From Paenibacillus sp. FSL R5-0341 (GTDB lineage: Bacteria; Bacillota; Bacilli; Paenibacillales; Paenibacillaceae), in the NCBI RefSeq assembly GCF_037975235.1, contig NZ_CP150241.1, positions 868,001 through 932,000 on the forward strand: a stretch of 64,000 bases of DNA. The letters run 5' to 3'. The notes below the pieces were generated by a model. The model saw nothing but the letters and a program-made list of their open reading frames with translations, searched no databases and had not been told where the DNA came from. The position numbers and the translations under genes were made by a program. Below, piece by piece: positions 17,285 to 25,501 of this stretch (its first letter is position 1; the number at the start of each line of letters is the position of its first letter).

Positions 17285-18367
17285 TTAGGAGTAAGATAAT
17301 TGAACGCCGTATTGTTTGAAAAAATGAGTAACCGCATCCATGTCCATTCGATCATCGAACAGATGCTCAGGATAATAGACGCCTGGAGCCATAGGCTCAT
17401 CCGCAGGCATCATCAGTATCTTCTCGGCTTGCACCGCAGCGCCGAGTGCAGTCATATGAGTTTGACCGAGTGGGTCAGAGACCGTCATCGTTCGTTCAAC
17501 CTGGTTCCCTTTCGCATCCAGTCCTTTCAGTTGAATGACGAGATGATGTGCACTCCCGATCCCCGGATTATAGAGCAATTTTCGCCGGAATGGCTGGAAT
17601 CGTTCACCACTGATCATCTTCCATACACCCGTTTTTACTAATCCGGCGAGTGCATAGGTAGATACTTTACTATCAAATGAAATGCGGAAGCTAGCGGAAT
17701 CGATATGACTCGTATGAGGCAAAGTGACATGATCGGGTGTGTCCAGTCTGTAACATGGGGTCGTATACCCGTTCGGGAAATGAACTTTAATCGGATCTGT
17801 CATGGGGTAGACGAGCCGGTTCGTGTTCGATTCAGTTACCTGAAAAGGAATACTCATCCGATCCATGAAGGCTGCTGAATCAGGCCCGGCTTTATCTCGC
17901 AGCGAGTACAAGGCATGAATGTTTACTTCGACATGTTGCAGCGAGTTAGAAAGTATCATGGCAAATAGAGAGGCTGTTCCTGCCATCCATCCAGAGGACA
18001 GCACTACAGGGGCATGAAGTTGCTCCTGCTCTACTGTACGGATCGCTTGATTGAATACCTCAGTCCAGCGTGTTACATCGATGAGTGGAATTTTTCTCCG
18101 CACTGCTGATACCAGTAGCCGATCATCCAGATCGTTCACTGCATTAATGATTAATGATATATTTTCTCCTGCGTGAATTAGTGGATCTTCCGCATTGGTA
18201 TCAACAACAACTGTTTGGACACGATTGGATGGAAAAGGTGCTGCTTTACCCGCAGATCGACCTCCCAGCACCAATTCAAGATCAGGATGCCTATCATGCA
18301 AAATGCGAGCAAGCTGTGCACCTACAGCACCATAGCCTCCAGCGATGAGAACTTTTTTTCTAATCAT
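17285..18367 (-). CDS. saccharopine-dehydrogenase-like NAD(P)-binding protein
   Basis: 360 residues. The N-terminal Rossmann domain begins KKVLIAGGYGAVGAQLA (GxGxxG type) and continues with SLIINAVNDLDD, typical of the saccharopine-dehydrogenase NADP-binding family. The C-terminal part is the alpha/beta catalytic-like region with a loop rich in small residues. The substrate is unknown; members of this group are not necessarily lysine enzymes. The start is ATG behind GGAGG. It is preceded by a 16-bp palindrome that matches one in front of the adjacent ArsR gene, so it is probably the repressor's target. The genes are not overlapping (100 nt apart). Confidence 0.75.
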   Translation of the reverse strand: MIRKKVLIAGGYGAVGAQLARILHDRHPDLELVLGGRSAGKAAPFPSNRVQTVVVDTNAEDPLIHAGENISLIINAVNDLDDRLLVSAVRRKIPLIDVTRWTEVFNQAIRTVEQEQLHAPVVLSSGWMAGTASLFAMILSNSLQHVEVNIHALYSLRDKAGPDSAAFMDRMSIPFQVTESNTNRLVYPMTDPIKVHFPNGYTTPCYRLDTPDHVTLPHTSHIDSASFRISFDSKVSTYALAGLVKTGVWKMISGERFQPFRRKLLYNPGIGSAHHLVIQLKGLDAKGNQVERTMTVSDPLGQTHMTALGAAVQAEKILMMPADEPMAPGVYYPEHLFDDRMDMDAVTHFFKQYGVQLSYS

Positions 18368-18404
18368 TCGTTAAACCTCCGTTGATATGTTTATGTACTT
18401 ATAT

Positions 18405-18420
18405 GTTTAAACTTTTAAAC
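18405..18420 (-). promoter_or_regulatory. palindromic operator, site 1 (in front of the dehydrogenase-like gene)
   Basis: GTTTAAA-CT-TTTAAAC, a perfect 7-bp inverted repeat 38 nt upstream of the start at 18367. Confidence 0.55.
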
Positions 18421-18466
18421 GTAATAGAGTGAAGAAAAGGAATGCAGTTCACCAGCGCGGTATGCG

Positions 18467-18787
18467 CTAGCTCTGACATTCCACTTCCACGAGATGAACG
18501 AGCTGTTTGAGCAATTCGATCGCATCGTTGAATTCCAGCTTGTAATACATCTCTGTACCTTTTTTCTGAACCGTTAACAGTCCGGATTGACGTAATATTT
18601 TCAAATGATGAGAGACCGTAGGGCGTGACATAGGGACATGCTCTGCAATCTGTGATACGTTCATGCTCTCTTGATCAATGAGCAGCGATATGATTCGCTG
18701 GCGAACGGGATCTCCCAAACCTTGAAGATAAGGACTTAGATTCTCGAAAATATCAATAACTTTTTGGTTACCCATCGACTCGTTCAT
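18467..18787 (-). CDS. ArsR-family transcriptional regulator
   Basis: A 106-residue winged-helix repressor. Helix-turn-helix region: VSQIAEHVPMSRPTVSHHLKILRQSGLL, with the wing KKGTEMYYKLE. The only cysteine is near the C-terminus (EVECQS), so the classical CxC metal site of ArsR is absent. The start follows GGAG by 6 nt. Matching palindromes lie in its own promoter region (18806-18821) and in front of the dehydrogenase-like gene downstream (18405-18420), which argues for autoregulation and control of that gene. Confidence 0.85.
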   Translation of the reverse strand: MNESMGNQKVIDIFENLSPYLQGLGDPVRQRIISLLIDQESMNVSQIAEHVPMSRPTVSHHLKILRQSGLLTVQKKGTEMYYKLEFNDAIELLKQLVHLVEVECQS

Positions 18788-18805
18788 GGCTCACTCCGTT
18801 ATAAT

Positions 18806-18821
18806 GTTTAATTGTTTAAAC
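18806..18821 (-). promoter_or_regulatory. palindromic operator, site 2 (in front of the ArsR gene)
   Basis: GTTTAAT-TG-TTTAAAC, the same length and arms as the site at 18405-18420 with one mismatch, 18 nt upstream of the ArsR start at 18787. Confidence 0.55.
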
Positions 18822-18971
18822 GTATTATAAGGCTTAGTTCACTTAAAAATCAAATTTAACATTGCAAGTTGCAGGAAAATAGCTGTTCCGCTTGTCCATT
18901 TGAAGTACAATATAAGCAAATATGCCCGTACCACGAATCCATTGATGTATCCGTGGTGGAAGGAGTCCAAG

Positions 18972-19358
18972 ATGGCTGAGAGTAACCATTATTCTGTGCT
19001 GGTAGATGAATATATCTCGGAGTTTGCACCTGATGTACAGGTGAGATTACAGGCAATAAGACAGATTATTCGTGAAGCGGCTCCGAACGCCGAAGAGAAG
19101 ATCAGTTACAAGATGCCGACGTATGCACAGCATGGGAATCTGGTTCATTTTGCCGCATACCAGTATCATATTGGGTTTTACCCTGCTCCCAGGGGAATTC
19201 AAGCCTTCAAGGAGGAACTCTCCAAGTATAAAGGGGGAAAGGGATCAGTCCAGTTTCCGCTGGATCAGCCATTGCCCGAGGATCTCATCCGCCGGATTGT
19301 GGAGTATCGGGTGAAAGAAAATGTGGAGATCGCACTGGAAAAGAAACGCAAAAATTGA
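18972..19358 (+). CDS. DUF1801/YdhG-like protein
   Basis: A 128-residue small cytoplasmic protein of the DUF1801 (YdhG-like) family: RLQAIRQIIREAAPNAEEKISYKMPTY, then the segments HFAAYQYHIGFYP and GSVQFPLDQPLP, and a Lys-rich tail. Members in bacilli have been described as frataxin-like iron chaperones (B. subtilis Fra). Whether this one shares the role is inference. The start is ATG at 18972 behind GGAAGGAG; an earlier in-frame ATG lacks a site. It may be co-transcribed with the cysteine hydrolase at 19399 (40 nt apart). Confidence 0.75.
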   Translation: MAESNHYSVLVDEYISEFAPDVQVRLQAIRQIIREAAPNAEEKISYKMPTYAQHGNLVHFAAYQYHIGFYPAPRGIQAFKEELSKYKGGKGSVQFPLDQPLPEDLIRRIVEYRVKENVEIALEKKRKN

Positions 19359-19398
19359 GTGTTGCGGCTGACAAGCCTACTATGGAAGGAGATACCGG

Positions 19399-19929
19399 GT
19401 GAATAAAGGGTTAATTGTACTTGATGTGCAATATGGGCTCACAAGTCTAAGGGATGTAACTGTTCCAATTGCGAAGATTCAGTCTGTCATTACCATTTTT
19501 GAAAAGATGAACTGGCCTATTGTGTTTACCAAACATCTGGACCAGGTCAACGAAGAATCCTCTCTCTATTATGAGAAAAGTGCCAATTTGGAGATTGTTG
19601 TCGATACTGGGGAACATCCTATTCTGGAGAAAAGTAAACCGAGTGCGTTTAGTAATACGGAGCTGAAAAAGTGGCTGCTGGATCATCAGATTGAACATGT
19701 ATTCATTGTTGGATTTAACATGGAGTATTGTTGTCTGTTCACAGCAATTAATGCTGAACATGAGGGGTTTAAAGTAACCCTGATTGAAGATGCGGCGGGT
19801 ACAGTAAATACAGCAGAAACGTATGAAATGAAGGGACTAGACATACAGGATTTTATTGGTTCGATTCTGAATTGGTCAGGTTGTATTGAGGTTCTATACA
19901 TGAATGAATTCAAGGAACAGTATACTTAG
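19399..19929 (+). CDS. isochorismatase-like cysteine hydrolase
   Basis: A 176-residue single-domain hydrolase of the isochorismatase/nicotinamidase superfamily. The N-terminal strand GLIVLDVQYG supplies the catalytic Asp. KSKPSAFSNTELKKWL supplies the lysine-containing loop. FIVGFNMEYCCLFTA carries the nucleophilic Cys at 111 or 112; two Cys in a row is slightly unusual. It hydrolyses a C-N or C-O bond in a small metabolite not identifiable here. It uses a GTG start 5 nt after GGAAGGAG. It is probably in one transcript with the DUF1801 gene. Confidence 0.8.
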   Translation: MNKGLIVLDVQYGLTSLRDVTVPIAKIQSVITIFEKMNWPIVFTKHLDQVNEESSLYYEKSANLEIVVDTGEHPILEKSKPSAFSNTELKKWLLDHQIEHVFIVGFNMEYCCLFTAINAEHEGFKVTLIEDAAGTVNTAETYEMKGLDIQDFIGSILNWSGCIEVLYMNEFKEQYT

Positions 19930-19961
19930 ATATTTTTGAATTTAATCTGCACTACAGCTTA

Positions 19962-20052
19962 TAAATTGAACTAGACGTTTACACGTGAACGTAGCGATCA
20001 GTAGGTTGTTCTGTCATCGAAGTGGCAAGTGTAAATATTCTTTAGTTCGATC
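19962..20052 (+). repeat. foldback intergenic repeat, copy C (centre deleted)
   Basis: A 91-bp relative of copy A. It has the same ends (AAATTGAACTAGACGTTTACAC and GTGTAAATATTCTTTAGTTC in blocks) and the same right arm GCGATCAG.AGGTTGTTCTGTC followed by ATCGAAGTGGCAAG. It jumps from GAACGTA directly to GCGATCAG, losing about 95 bp of the middle including the TTATCCCC arms and the left GACAGAA arm. It lies between a gene end and a terminator. Confidence 0.7.
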
Positions 20053-20084
20053 TATGTAGTAAACAAAAGTTCCTATCATAAACA

Positions 20085-20128
20085 ACAAAAACAGTCGGAT
20101 GCCTAGAGATTCCGACTGTTTTTGTTTT
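20085..20128. terminator. bidirectional terminator
   Basis: AACAAAAACAGTCGGA pairs perfectly with TCCGACTGTTTTTGTT around an 11-nt loop. It serves the convergent genes ending at 19929 and 20198. Confidence 0.9.
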
Positions 20129-20197
20129 TAGATTTTAGGTTTTACTCGGGTCGTACTTCATTCTAATTTAGTTTATTCCTATGCTCTTGCTTCGCTT

Positions 20198-21649
20198 CTA
20201 TTCAAAGTAATACGTAACGTCTGAATTACTTGCTGTAGGAATCAGATACATAAAGCTTGGGTCCACTTGCAAGTAGATGGTCAGGTCTGACACGCCCAGA
20301 TTAGGAACAGTTAGACTGAACCGACCGTTAGCGTCCAGCTTCACCGTTTCAGTGCGAATATGTTTTTCGTCAGGTGAAGGACCGTGGATCTGGAATGAGA
20401 ATGTTTTGCCTGCATAAGCCGTGAGTGTTCCCCGTACTTTCAGCGTACGATCCGCTGTATATTCGAACTGCATCAGATGGTTATCCAGGTAATCCTCGTT
20501 CCCCGTATCTGGGTTCTGGGGATCTGCTCCAGGGTCTTGTGGATCTGTCCCAGGATTCTGTGGATCGGTTACAGGTTCTTGTGAAGGATTACTAACCGAG
20601 AAGAAACGTGTCTGATATGAAATTTCTGCTTTGGACCCATCTTTCTTTTTCAAACCGGTAATGCGAACGTTGAACGTATCACCTGCCTTCAGGGATTTCA
20701 AGTTATCCGGGCGGAAAATGACAGCGTAGTTATATCCATAACCATCGGTATTTACATTGAAAAAGGCCTTTGCAGGATCACTGCTTACCGGAGTTTTCGC
20801 TCCTAATACCCAAGTTTTCTGATCCGATGAACGCACGATCTCCACCTGTACCTCCGAATTGGAAGGCTTCACGAAGACGTCCGGATTCAGCTGTGCAGAC
20901 CAGGCTTGTGACACATTGAATGCCTCAATCGGGAATGCCCCTTTGTTAGGGTACAAGTTGTAATTGTAATTGAGTTTTCCTGAACGGCTCGTATCCATCA
21001 CTTGCATGGTGCTGAAGTGGCTAGCATAGTTTTTGTTGTCCCGGGATGCAATCCCGAAACCAACTTTCTTCAGTTGCGGACTCAAAATCCAGCGGCGATG
21101 GCCGAGTGCAGCAATGTTGCTGGCATCCGAATCATCCATATAAGCTTCAACGCTTTTGACTGCAAGGTTTCCTTGAGCACCATAGGAAGCGTACAGGTTG
21201 GAGCTGGAAGTGGACTTGGCTCCCAGATCAAAAAAGTCTTTCGCCATATCTGCCGGACGAGCCGGGAAGTGAGTCAATTCTCCGGTAGACACAACGACCG
21301 CTCCATGTTGGGCTTGACGATTGAGTGCAGCGTCCAGAACGAGATCTCCATCCAGACCGGAGAGATAACGATAGAAGTTGGCTGCACCTAGAGCCTGCTC
21401 TAATGTGGAATTACTTACTACACCAGCGACGTAAGGTGCCTTGGTCGAAGGATTTTGTGTGAATGTTGCTGTCTGGTCCTTGTTACTCATCCATTGTGTC
21501 CATTTCTGACTGATTTCTTGCTCACTTCGCTCAGGCAGCAGACTGTCGACAGGGGCTGCAGTGATCTGCTGGGTCCCCAGCAGCATGAATAACAGGCCTG
21601 CCAGAGGAAGAGAGAGTAACGAGCGGATGTACCTTTTTTGAATAAACAT
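20198..21649 (-). CDS. secreted CAP-domain (SCP/PR1) protein
   Basis: 483 residues. The signal peptide (residues 1-31) ends ITAA. A CAP/SCP domain follows (about 60-215: AANFYRYLSGL, QAQHGAVVV, LGHRRWILSP). Then comes a beta domain (about 235-345) with ITGLKKKDGSKAEISYQTRFF, a Pro/Asp linker made of repeated DPQNPGT-type units (about 350-385), and a final beta domain (about 390-483: IHGPSPDEKHIRTETV). It is exported and probably cell-surface associated, but it has no SLH or sorting motif. It is paralogous over all folded domains to the protein at 25502-27742, which carries an SLH module where this one has the linker. The start is ATG behind AAGGAG. The function of bacterial CAP proteins is poorly known. 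Confidence 0.8.
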   Translation of the reverse strand: MFIQKRYIRSLLSLPLAGLLFMLLGTQQITAAPVDSLLPERSEQEISQKWTQWMSNKDQTATFTQNPSTKAPYVAGVVSNSTLEQALGAANFYRYLSGLDGDLVLDAALNRQAQHGAVVVSTGELTHFPARPADMAKDFFDLGAKSTSSSNLYASYGAQGNLAVKSVEAYMDDSDASNIAALGHRRWILSPQLKKVGFGIASRDNKNYASHFSTMQVMDTSRSGKLNYNYNLYPNKGAFPIEAFNVSQAWSAQLNPDVFVKPSNSEVQVEIVRSSDQKTWVLGAKTPVSSDPAKAFFNVNTDGYGYNYAVIFRPDNLKSLKAGDTFNVRITGLKKKDGSKAEISYQTRFFSVSNPSQEPVTDPQNPGTDPQDPGADPQNPDTGNEDYLDNHLMQFEYTADRTLKVRGTLTAYAGKTFSFQIHGPSPDEKHIRTETVKLDANGRFSLTVPNLGVSDLTIYLQVDPSFMYLIPTASNSDVTYYFE

Positions 21650-21824
21650 GTTCTAATCTCCTTCTAGTATAAAATGATAATATTATGTATCCGATGTATA
21701 TTATCGACATTAGAGGGATAATTCGTTAGTTTTATGAATGAAATTGTTTGTTCGAATTCAGCGATTTTTCAGCCAGAGCCATTATAATACTCACGGAATC
21801 CTGTATTCGAAAAGGAGTTTTGGC

Positions 21825-23408
21825 ATGTCTAAGATGCTGCATAAGTCGTTTTATCTCATTTTGCTCGTGTTTGTTGCGGTATTCATTGCTTCGTCCTTGT
21901 TGATTCGTGCACAGTACAACTACGCCTTGTATGGGGACAATCCCATTTTGGGCATGCAGCAGTGGAGTGTTTTCCTCCCGGTCATTCTTTTGCTCCTTGG
22001 TTCAGGTGTTGGGTTATACGCTCTGTGTCTGAATCTGAACAAATACAGCCCGAAGGTTGTCATTCCGATGGTGCTGCTCAGTTCTCTGGCCATTCAGATC
22101 ATCATCATTTTCGTATTTCCGAGAGTGCCCACCGATGATTCACAGACTGTTCTCTCACTCGCCATGAATATGCTGTACGACCAAGACTACTCGTCGTTTG
22201 AAACGGGTGGTTATCTGCACATGTTCCCGTTTAACTACTCGATCGTGCTGTATCTGAAGACATTGCTGTACCTGTTCCCGGACAACTATCTGGTCATCAA
22301 ACTATTTAATATTTTGTTTTCAACATTAACGACGTTCATGATTTATCTTATCTACAAACAAGTGAACGACAGATCCACGGAACGTGATTACGGTGTGTTG
22401 ATCTTTGCAGCGACGTACCTGCCATCCCTGTTCCTGAACAACCTGATCTATAACGATGTGATTGCCACAGCATTTCTGACATCGTGCTTATACTTCTTCA
22501 TTCGTTTTGTACGTGAAAAGTCTTGGAAAACAATCGTCATTGCCGCCGTTTTTCTCGCGATGGGCAACTACTTCCGAAGCATCGGCATAATCATGCTGAT
22601 CGCTGCCATCATAACTATCCTGCTGAATATGCGGAGCATCGGAATGAAGAAAGTCATCATTTCCATCGGTGTGCTGGGTATGTTGTTTAATGTACCAACC
22701 TGGACTCAGAATGCGGTTCTTCAATCCTCCGGTGCAGTGAGCGAACCTGTGGGAGAGAATGCCTCGCCGGTCTATATGTGGCTGAACATGGGGATTAACC
22801 TGGAGCGTTTTGGCTTCTGGGACAATATGGAGAGCTATCAAATCTATCAGAGGCAAGCCAACTACAATAAGGCTGAAAGCGCAGATTTGTTCAAACAAGA
22901 GATCAGCAATAAACTATCCGAAGCAAGTGCAAGTGACTTGGTGCAGATGTATTACAAAAAGATCATATGGACCTGGACCGAAGGAACGTACCAGATGGAC
23001 CGATACGGAATCGGCAATGAAAGTTCCTTGGGTGCAGGAAGAGGCAGGGGAGGCGGAATCGCAGGCTCCTACAGTTATACCAATGCGATAACAGAACTGT
23101 TGCGGGGGGATTCGGCTTATCGGACAGGTTTGCTCTGGATCGTATATGTGATGAATTTCTTGATGTACTGTTTTATTCTCATCCGGTTGGTCGGTGGAAT
23201 TCGTCGTAAACGGTATGATGAAGTCTCATTGATCCTGGTCATTCTCGGATTCATCGGATTTTATATTCTATGGGAAATTAAGTCCAGATACATCTACCCT
23301 GTATATCCACTGTTGGTTGTGCTGTCCTATATGGGATTCAAAGATACGTATGATCTTATATTCCATCGTAAACGTACCTTGGAGAGATATTCCCTGAGAG
23401 AAAGGTGA
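21825..23408 (+). CDS. membrane glycosyltransferase, GT39/ArnT-like
   Basis: A 527-residue protein with about 11-12 hydrophobic helices. An extracytoplasmic loop after the second or third helix has FPRVPTDDSQTVLSLA, reminiscent of the acidic catalytic loop of GT-C enzymes. Further loops include the Gly/Arg-rich stretch GAGRGRGGGIAGSYSYTN. It resembles dolichyl/undecaprenyl-phosphate-sugar transferases of the GT39/PMT type, which add a sugar to an exported acceptor. The start at 21825 follows AAAAGGAG. The next gene, for a Met/Gly-rich lipoprotein, begins 4 nt later, so the two are translationally linked and may work together. Confidence 0.7.
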   Translation: MSKMLHKSFYLILLVFVAVFIASSLLIRAQYNYALYGDNPILGMQQWSVFLPVILLLLGSGVGLYALCLNLNKYSPKVVIPMVLLSSLAIQIIIIFVFPRVPTDDSQTVLSLAMNMLYDQDYSSFETGGYLHMFPFNYSIVLYLKTLLYLFPDNYLVIKLFNILFSTLTTFMIYLIYKQVNDRSTERDYGVLIFAATYLPSLFLNNLIYNDVIATAFLTSCLYFFIRFVREKSWKTIVIAAVFLAMGNYFRSIGIIMLIAAIITILLNMRSIGMKKVIISIGVLGMLFNVPTWTQNAVLQSSGAVSEPVGENASPVYMWLNMGINLERFGFWDNMESYQIYQRQANYNKAESADLFKQEISNKLSEASASDLVQMYYKKIIWTWTEGTYQMDRYGIGNESSLGAGRGRGGGIAGSYSYTNAITELLRGDSAYRTGLLWIVYVMNFLMYCFILIRLVGGIRRKRYDEVSLILVILGFIGFYILWEIKSRYIYPVYPLLVVLSYMGFKDTYDLIFHRKRTLERYSLRER

Positions 23409-23412
23409 TCAT

Positions 23413-23961
23413 ATGCGAAAAAATAAATATTTCACATCGGTTACGCTGCTCTTGCTGCTGGGATGTTCGGTTATGTTGACGGCTTGCGATGTGATAACCG
23501 CCCAAAATATTACCAACACCGGTTCTGCACAAGGCATGAACGGTGGCGGCATGCCGAATGGCGGTGGCATGGGCATGAACGGAGGAACACCTAGAGGTGG
23601 AAGGGGCGGCACGGGTATGAATGACCGTACAGGCAGTCCGGACATGACGCAGGGGATGATGGATGCCGACATGACAGGCAGAGTCATCTCCGTGAATGGA
23701 AACACAGTCACGCTGGCGTTACTTGAAATGCAGGACACCTCATCTCCAAGCATGGAATGGAAGGATACTGGAATGGAAATGAAGTTGGATATAAGTGATG
23801 ATGTCACTATTACTGAAGGTATGGGCACGCCGCGTTCGGGCAAATCCAGCCCAAGTGCAAATTCGTCCATTCAAGTGTCAGATATTCAAAAAGAAAACAT
23901 CGTGATGGTGTGGTATAAGGACAACACCGAGACCGTTGAACGGGTGATGGTTGTCCAGTAA
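23413..23961 (+). CDS. Gly/Met-rich lipoprotein of unknown function
   Basis: 182 residues. The lipoprotein signal peptide ends with the lipobox LTAC (Cys25). Next is a low-complexity segment (about 40-90) built from NGGGM, GMGMNGG and RGGRGG, then a small beta domain (about 95-182: GRVISVNGNTVTLALLEMQ, KLDISDDVTITEG, NIVMVWYKDN). It is anchored on the outer face of the membrane. Its start is 4 nt after the GT39-like gene's stop, with the ribosome binding site inside that gene. The many Met residues could bind copper or be exposed to oxidants, but that is speculation. I do not recognise the family. Confidence 0.7.
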   Translation: MRKNKYFTSVTLLLLLGCSVMLTACDVITAQNITNTGSAQGMNGGGMPNGGGMGMNGGTPRGGRGGTGMNDRTGSPDMTQGMMDADMTGRVISVNGNTVTLALLEMQDTSSPSMEWKDTGMEMKLDISDDVTITEGMGTPRSGKSSPSANSSIQVSDIQKENIVMVWYKDNTETVERVMVVQ

Positions 23962-23963
23962 AA

Positions 23964-23985
23964 GACGATGGGAATATCGTCATTT
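23964..23985 (+). terminator. weak terminator-like hairpin
   Basis: GACGAT-GGGAAT-ATCGTC followed by ATTTT, directly after the lipoprotein stop. Confidence 0.4.
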
Positions 23986-24053
23986 TGTAATTGCTTACAT
24001 TCGGTATATGGGTTATTATGGAAACAATTGGTCTTTCGAAGGGAGTGAGCGTC

Positions 24054-24198
24054 ATGAAACGACGGTCTAAGATGGTATGCTCTATTACTACAATGAAGGT
24101 AAGCATAAACTGAATAATTCCGGTAGGTCATCAGATGCAGGTTGGAACACATTTCGTTTCCCAGACCGATCTGAGATCTTCCGACATATAGGGATATA
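24054..24198 (+). pseudogene. possible remnant of a small gene with a frameshift
   Basis: A good ribosome binding site (GGGAGTG) precedes ATG at 24054, but that frame stops after 19 codons. A second frame, open from 24067 to a TAA at 24196-24198, reads coding-like (GMLYYYNEGKHKLNNSG and SDAGWNTFRFPDRSEIF). One indel near 24068 would join them into a protein of about 47 residues. The rest of the gap 23986-24366 holds only the hairpin at 24268. Confidence 0.25.
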
Positions 24199-24267
24199 AC
24201 TGCTCAATTTTTCTGGCGTATGCGAGGTTTATTTGCTTGTGCAAATTTCTCATATACTCAGAATTTT

Positions 24268-24298
24268 TAAAAGCCGCAGGCATAGCCTGCGGCTTTTT
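24268..24298. terminator. strong bidirectional terminator hairpin
   Basis: AAAGCCGCAGGC-AT-AGCCTGCGGCTTTTT, a GC-rich stem with A- and T-runs. It isolates the next gene from upstream transcription. Confidence 0.85.
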
Positions 24299-24366
24299 GC
24301 GCGCAAAAATAGGCATTCGTGTGTTACAGACAATCCATAACAAACGATCAAAAAGGAGAAATGCCC

Positions 24367-25356
24367 ATGTTAAAATTAAAATATTTATTTCAACATCATG
24401 ATCTTGCCGAGATGATCCTAAAGAATTGGAACTATGATCCCGAATCGCTGGATATGTTTCAGTATTATCGCATATCCTCCAATGCCGTGTACCCGTTCAG
24501 AGATCAGGGGGAAGTTCGCTTGCTTCGTTTTGCCCCGGTAGAGGAGAAAAATCAGGTCAATCTTAGCGCTGAACTGGCGTTCCTACGTTATCTTCGAACG
24601 AATCATTATGGAGCCATGGAGGCTGTACCTTCTCATTCAGAGACAGAAATCGTAGAGGCTCACACCCCATGGGGAACGTACTATGCTTCTGTATTCAAGC
24701 GAGTACCCGGATCGCAGTTAGGAAGCCTTGATTTGAATGACTCCATCCTGTACAGCTATAGTCAGGCACTGGGTGAGCTGCATCATCTATCGCGCGCATT
24801 CATACCTGAGCAGGAGGAGAAGCGGCGCTGGACCTATACGGATGTTTTGAATTGGATGCAGGAGATTCTGAAGGGATTTCCAACAGAGACGGCTGCTCTG
24901 AACGAGGTGGAATTTCTCCAAACGTATTTTGCGACTTGGACGATGACCCAGCAAAATTTCGGTCTCATCCACTACGATTTTGAACTGGACAATGTCTTCT
25001 ATAACGAAGAAAGCCAGTCTTGCTATGCCATTGATTTTGATGATTCCATGTATCATTGGTACGCGATGGATGTGGAGCGTAGCTTGGATAGTTTACGTGA
25101 GGAAATCGAGCCTGAGCAATGGGAGCAAAAAAGGGAATTGTTTCTGAACGGGTACTGGTCCAAGGCAGGAGAACGTTATGATCTGGAGAGCATGTTCCCT
25201 GCATGTCGCCGTTTTGCCAACCTATATGGTTATGTGCGTGTGCTTCGGTCTGCTTCAGAACAGTGGTTACATGAACCGGAATGGATGAGTGGATTAAGAG
25301 CGAGGTTAGCGAGGATAATGAAAGAAAAGGCAAAGCAATTCGGTCATCCAATTTAA
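24367..25356 (+). CDS. phosphotransferase of the APH fold
   Basis: A 329-residue kinase-fold protein. The catalytic loop reads LIHYDFELDNVFY, where the usual His-Gly-Asp is His-Tyr-Asp; the metal site is IDFDDSMYHWYAMDVERSL. The HYDFELDN form is common in a Bacillota subgroup of the APH family annotated as phosphotransferases of unknown substrate. The start is taken at the second of two close ATGs (24361, 24367) because AAAGGAG is 9 nt from it. The gene is flanked by terminators and is monocistronic. It is only distantly similar to the APH-fold gene at 3286. Confidence 0.8.
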   Translation: MLKLKYLFQHHDLAEMILKNWNYDPESLDMFQYYRISSNAVYPFRDQGEVRLLRFAPVEEKNQVNLSAELAFLRYLRTNHYGAMEAVPSHSETEIVEAHTPWGTYYASVFKRVPGSQLGSLDLNDSILYSYSQALGELHHLSRAFIPEQEEKRRWTYTDVLNWMQEILKGFPTETAALNEVEFLQTYFATWTMTQQNFGLIHYDFELDNVFYNEESQSCYAIDFDDSMYHWYAMDVERSLDSLREEIEPEQWEQKRELFLNGYWSKAGERYDLESMFPACRRFANLYGYVRVLRSASEQWLHEPEWMSGLRARLARIMKEKAKQFGHPI

Positions 25357-25450
25357 AGTCTACACGTAAAAAGTTATATCCACCAATACATTGAACATTG
25401 AACATTGAACGTATGTCATGTCTCATACCAGAATCAGTCCTCATAACAAA

Positions 25451-25497
25451 CAAACCAGCTTGGGAAATCGAATGTAGCATCCCCAAGCTGGTTTTTA
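25451..25497. terminator. bidirectional terminator
   Basis: AACCAGCTTGGG pairs with CCCAAGCTGGTT, followed by TTT. It serves the convergent genes ending at 25356 and 25502. Confidence 0.85.
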
Positions 25498-25501
25498 CAT
25501 G

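Noticed and set aside
25388..25410. Three tandem ATTGAAC units
   Set aside because: Too short to call a CRISPR or regulatory repeat; no protein or palindrome context.
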